From the NCBI RefSeq assembly GCF_009659375.1, contig NZ_WJQT01000012.1, positions 24,005 through 88,004 of the forward strand: DNA of 64,000 bases, given 5' to 3'. The DNA comes from Fundicoccus ignavus (lineage in GTDB: Bacteria > Bacillota > Bacilli > Lactobacillales > Aerococcaceae). Below, in pieces: positions 63,034 through 64,000 of the stretch; positions within the stretch are counted from its first letter, which is position 1, and each line of letters opens with the position of its first letter. The notes beneath the pieces were generated by a model. That model saw nothing but the letters and a program-made list of their open reading frames with translations. It had not been told where the DNA came from and searched no databases. The translations under genes were made by a program, and so were the position numbers.

Positions 63034-63455
63034 TGCGTGCTTCGCCCAGCGGATTGTTTATCCAAGGCAGCGGTCGCTTTCGAAGCCTTCGGGCTTTCCA
63101 GGCCAATCGGCTAGGCACTGTCTAACTCGAATTGTTCATAATAAGTGAAAACTGCGCCGATTGCCATCTATACCGCTTTGGAAAATAAGACGCTGAGCTA
63201 CGCTTAGTATTTCAACTATATATATCAGGAAAAAGTGTATAGTAAAAGAAGCTCAACAAATCTTAAAGGCCTCGGGCATTAGACTTGTTAGGGTTAGAAG
63301 GTATGTTATTAGCCGTCTTGGCTTTGTGCTTTTGCTTGAATAAAAGCGAAGAGCAAAAGGAGTGTCGGCCAGCTGGCCGACACGATTTAAACGCCTTGTG
63401 GTTCTAATATGATCGTCGTGGACGAAAGGGCACGACACCGCCTTTGTTTTCTTAC
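63034..63455 (+). repeat. Two-hairpin repeat, copy C, with 5' module
   Basis: 5' module at 63036-63090 (GTGCTTCGCCCAGC ... TCCAAGG ... GGTCGCTTTCGAAGCCTTC) resembles that of copy B. About 270 bp of unrelated sequence follows. Hairpin 1 at 63362-63383 is a perfect 22-bp palindrome with half GTGTCGGCCAG. TATGAT at 63408-63413, hairpin 2 at 63415-63436 (GTCGTG / CACGAC), ACCGCC and the near-palindrome TTTTCTTACAAGAGAA follow. It ends 35 bp before the array at 63490. Confidence 0.8.
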
Positions 63456-63489
63456 AAGAGAATGAATTAGATACTAGCTTGTTTGTGGT

Positions 63490-63858
63490 ATCATGTTCTA
63501 GTTAAAAAAAGTGGAGCACGATAGGGGTGTAATCATGTTCTAGTTTGAGAAAGTGGAGCACGATAGGGGTGTAATCATGTTCCAGTTAGAAAAACTGAAA
63601 CATGATTGTGTTGAAATCATGTCTCAGTTTGAGAAAGTGGAGCATGATAGGGGTGTAATCATGTCTCAGTTTGAGAAAGTGGAGCACGATAGGGGTGTAA
63701 TCATGTTCCAGTTAAAAAAAAGTGAAGCACGATAGGGGTGCAATCATGTCTCAGTTTGAGAAAGTGGAGCACGATAGGGTGTAATCATGTCTCAGTTTGA
63801 GAAAGTGGAGCACGATTCGAATGTAATCAAGTTCCAGTTAGAAAAAGTAGAGCATGAT
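63490..63858. repeat. 42-bp inverted-arm array, locus 3
   Basis: Nine units start at 63490, 63532, 63574, 63616, 63658, 63700, 63743, 63784 and 63826. The arms are ATCATGTCTC-like and GAGCACGAT/GAGCATGAT-like, roughly complementary, so dyads recur about every 21 bp as in loci 1 and 2, but the sequence is unrelated to them. Two units have a 1-bp indel. The open frame of 60 codons through part of it has no ribosome site and is broken by the indels. Confidence 0.88.
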
Positions 63859-64000
63859 TCATTTGTAGTCTTATAAAATGGACCCTATAGAATGGACAGT
63901 GATTTTTACGGCCTCATAAAAACATAGACAGCGTGGAATAAGATAGATATATTATCTGTACACTAATAAAAAGGCTAGCTTGTTTGAATAGACACAAGCG

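Noticed and set aside
63553..63735. 60-codon frame with repeated MSQFEKVEHDRG-like units
   Set aside because: Same cause as above in array locus 3. Single-base indels at two units break the frame, and there is no ribosome site.
1..64000. tRNA and rRNA genes
   Set aside because: No cloverleaf with a convincing T-arm and no rRNA motif was noticed by eye on either strand. A tRNAscan or Rfam search would be decisive.

Overview
The window reads as chromosome of a low-GC Gram-positive bacterium of the order Lactobacillales. The evidence is the AT-rich composition, AGGAGG-type ribosome binding sites, TTG and GTG starts, ribosomal genes in the order rplM-rpsI behind a Firmicute-type leader, LPXTG proteins with sortases, shared-ATPase sugar importers and catabolite-response (cre-like) sites. 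An Aerococcaceae or Carnobacteriaceae-like host fits, but no 16S or other marker in the window settles the genus.

Layout. 1-2.4 kb: end of a LysM protein and a dead mgtE magnesium transporter gene. 2.6-10.7 kb: a YesMN-type two-component system followed by a complete YtfQ/YtfR/YtfT/YjfF-type sugar ABC importer, with a stem-loop between the binding protein and ATPase genes. 10.7-15.6 kb: a gene-poor stretch with an AAA/DUF4143 ATPase behind two palindromes, a truncated rtcB, a small membrane protein, several dispersed repeats and a tandem array of 42-bp units. 15.6-21.2 kb: core genes, namely a flavoprotein, a niacin transporter with its repressor (niaX, niaR), a CapA-like protein, rplM and rpsI.

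21.1-44.2 kb is accessory DNA next to rpsI. The last ~50 bp of rpsI recur at 27.28 kb with synonymous differences, and ~18 bp recur at 43.87 kb. The latter two copies are each followed by the same ~300-bp sequence, so rpsI 3' looks like an attachment site used repeatedly. The first segment carries Dps and a two-ATPase ABC exporter with a divergent TetR regulator. The second carries decayed genes, IS30 and IS1182 remnants, a class D-like sortase, and a pilus locus (signal peptidase, 1648-residue tip adhesin, backbone pilin, class C sortase, base pilin with an IPFTG anchor). No integrase survives.

44.4-62.6 kb is mainly carbohydrate metabolism: a luciferase-like oxidoreductase; a sugar ABC importer with an AraC regulator and a domain-permuted GH3 glycosidase; a CNNM/CorC-type transporter; and a gan-like operon (binding protein, two permeases, GH42 beta-galactosidase) with a LacI-family repressor. 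Neither of these two importers encodes its own ATPase, so both probably use a shared MsmK/MsmX-type protein. None of the three solute-binding proteins has a lipobox cysteine, which is odd for a Gram-positive.

The least explained structure is non-coding. Four copies of a two-hairpin repeat (11.3, 53.5, 61.3, 63.4 kb) keep the same order and spacing: hairpin 1, 24-25 nt, a TATAAT-like hexamer, 1 nt, hairpin 2. Arms change in both halves together between copies. Two of these copies are followed by tandem arrays of alternating inverted arms with a 42-bp period (dyads every ~21 bp); a third such array lies at 15.15 kb. Two of the arrays share sequence and the third has unrelated sequence but the same geometry. 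I do not recognise these as a named element.
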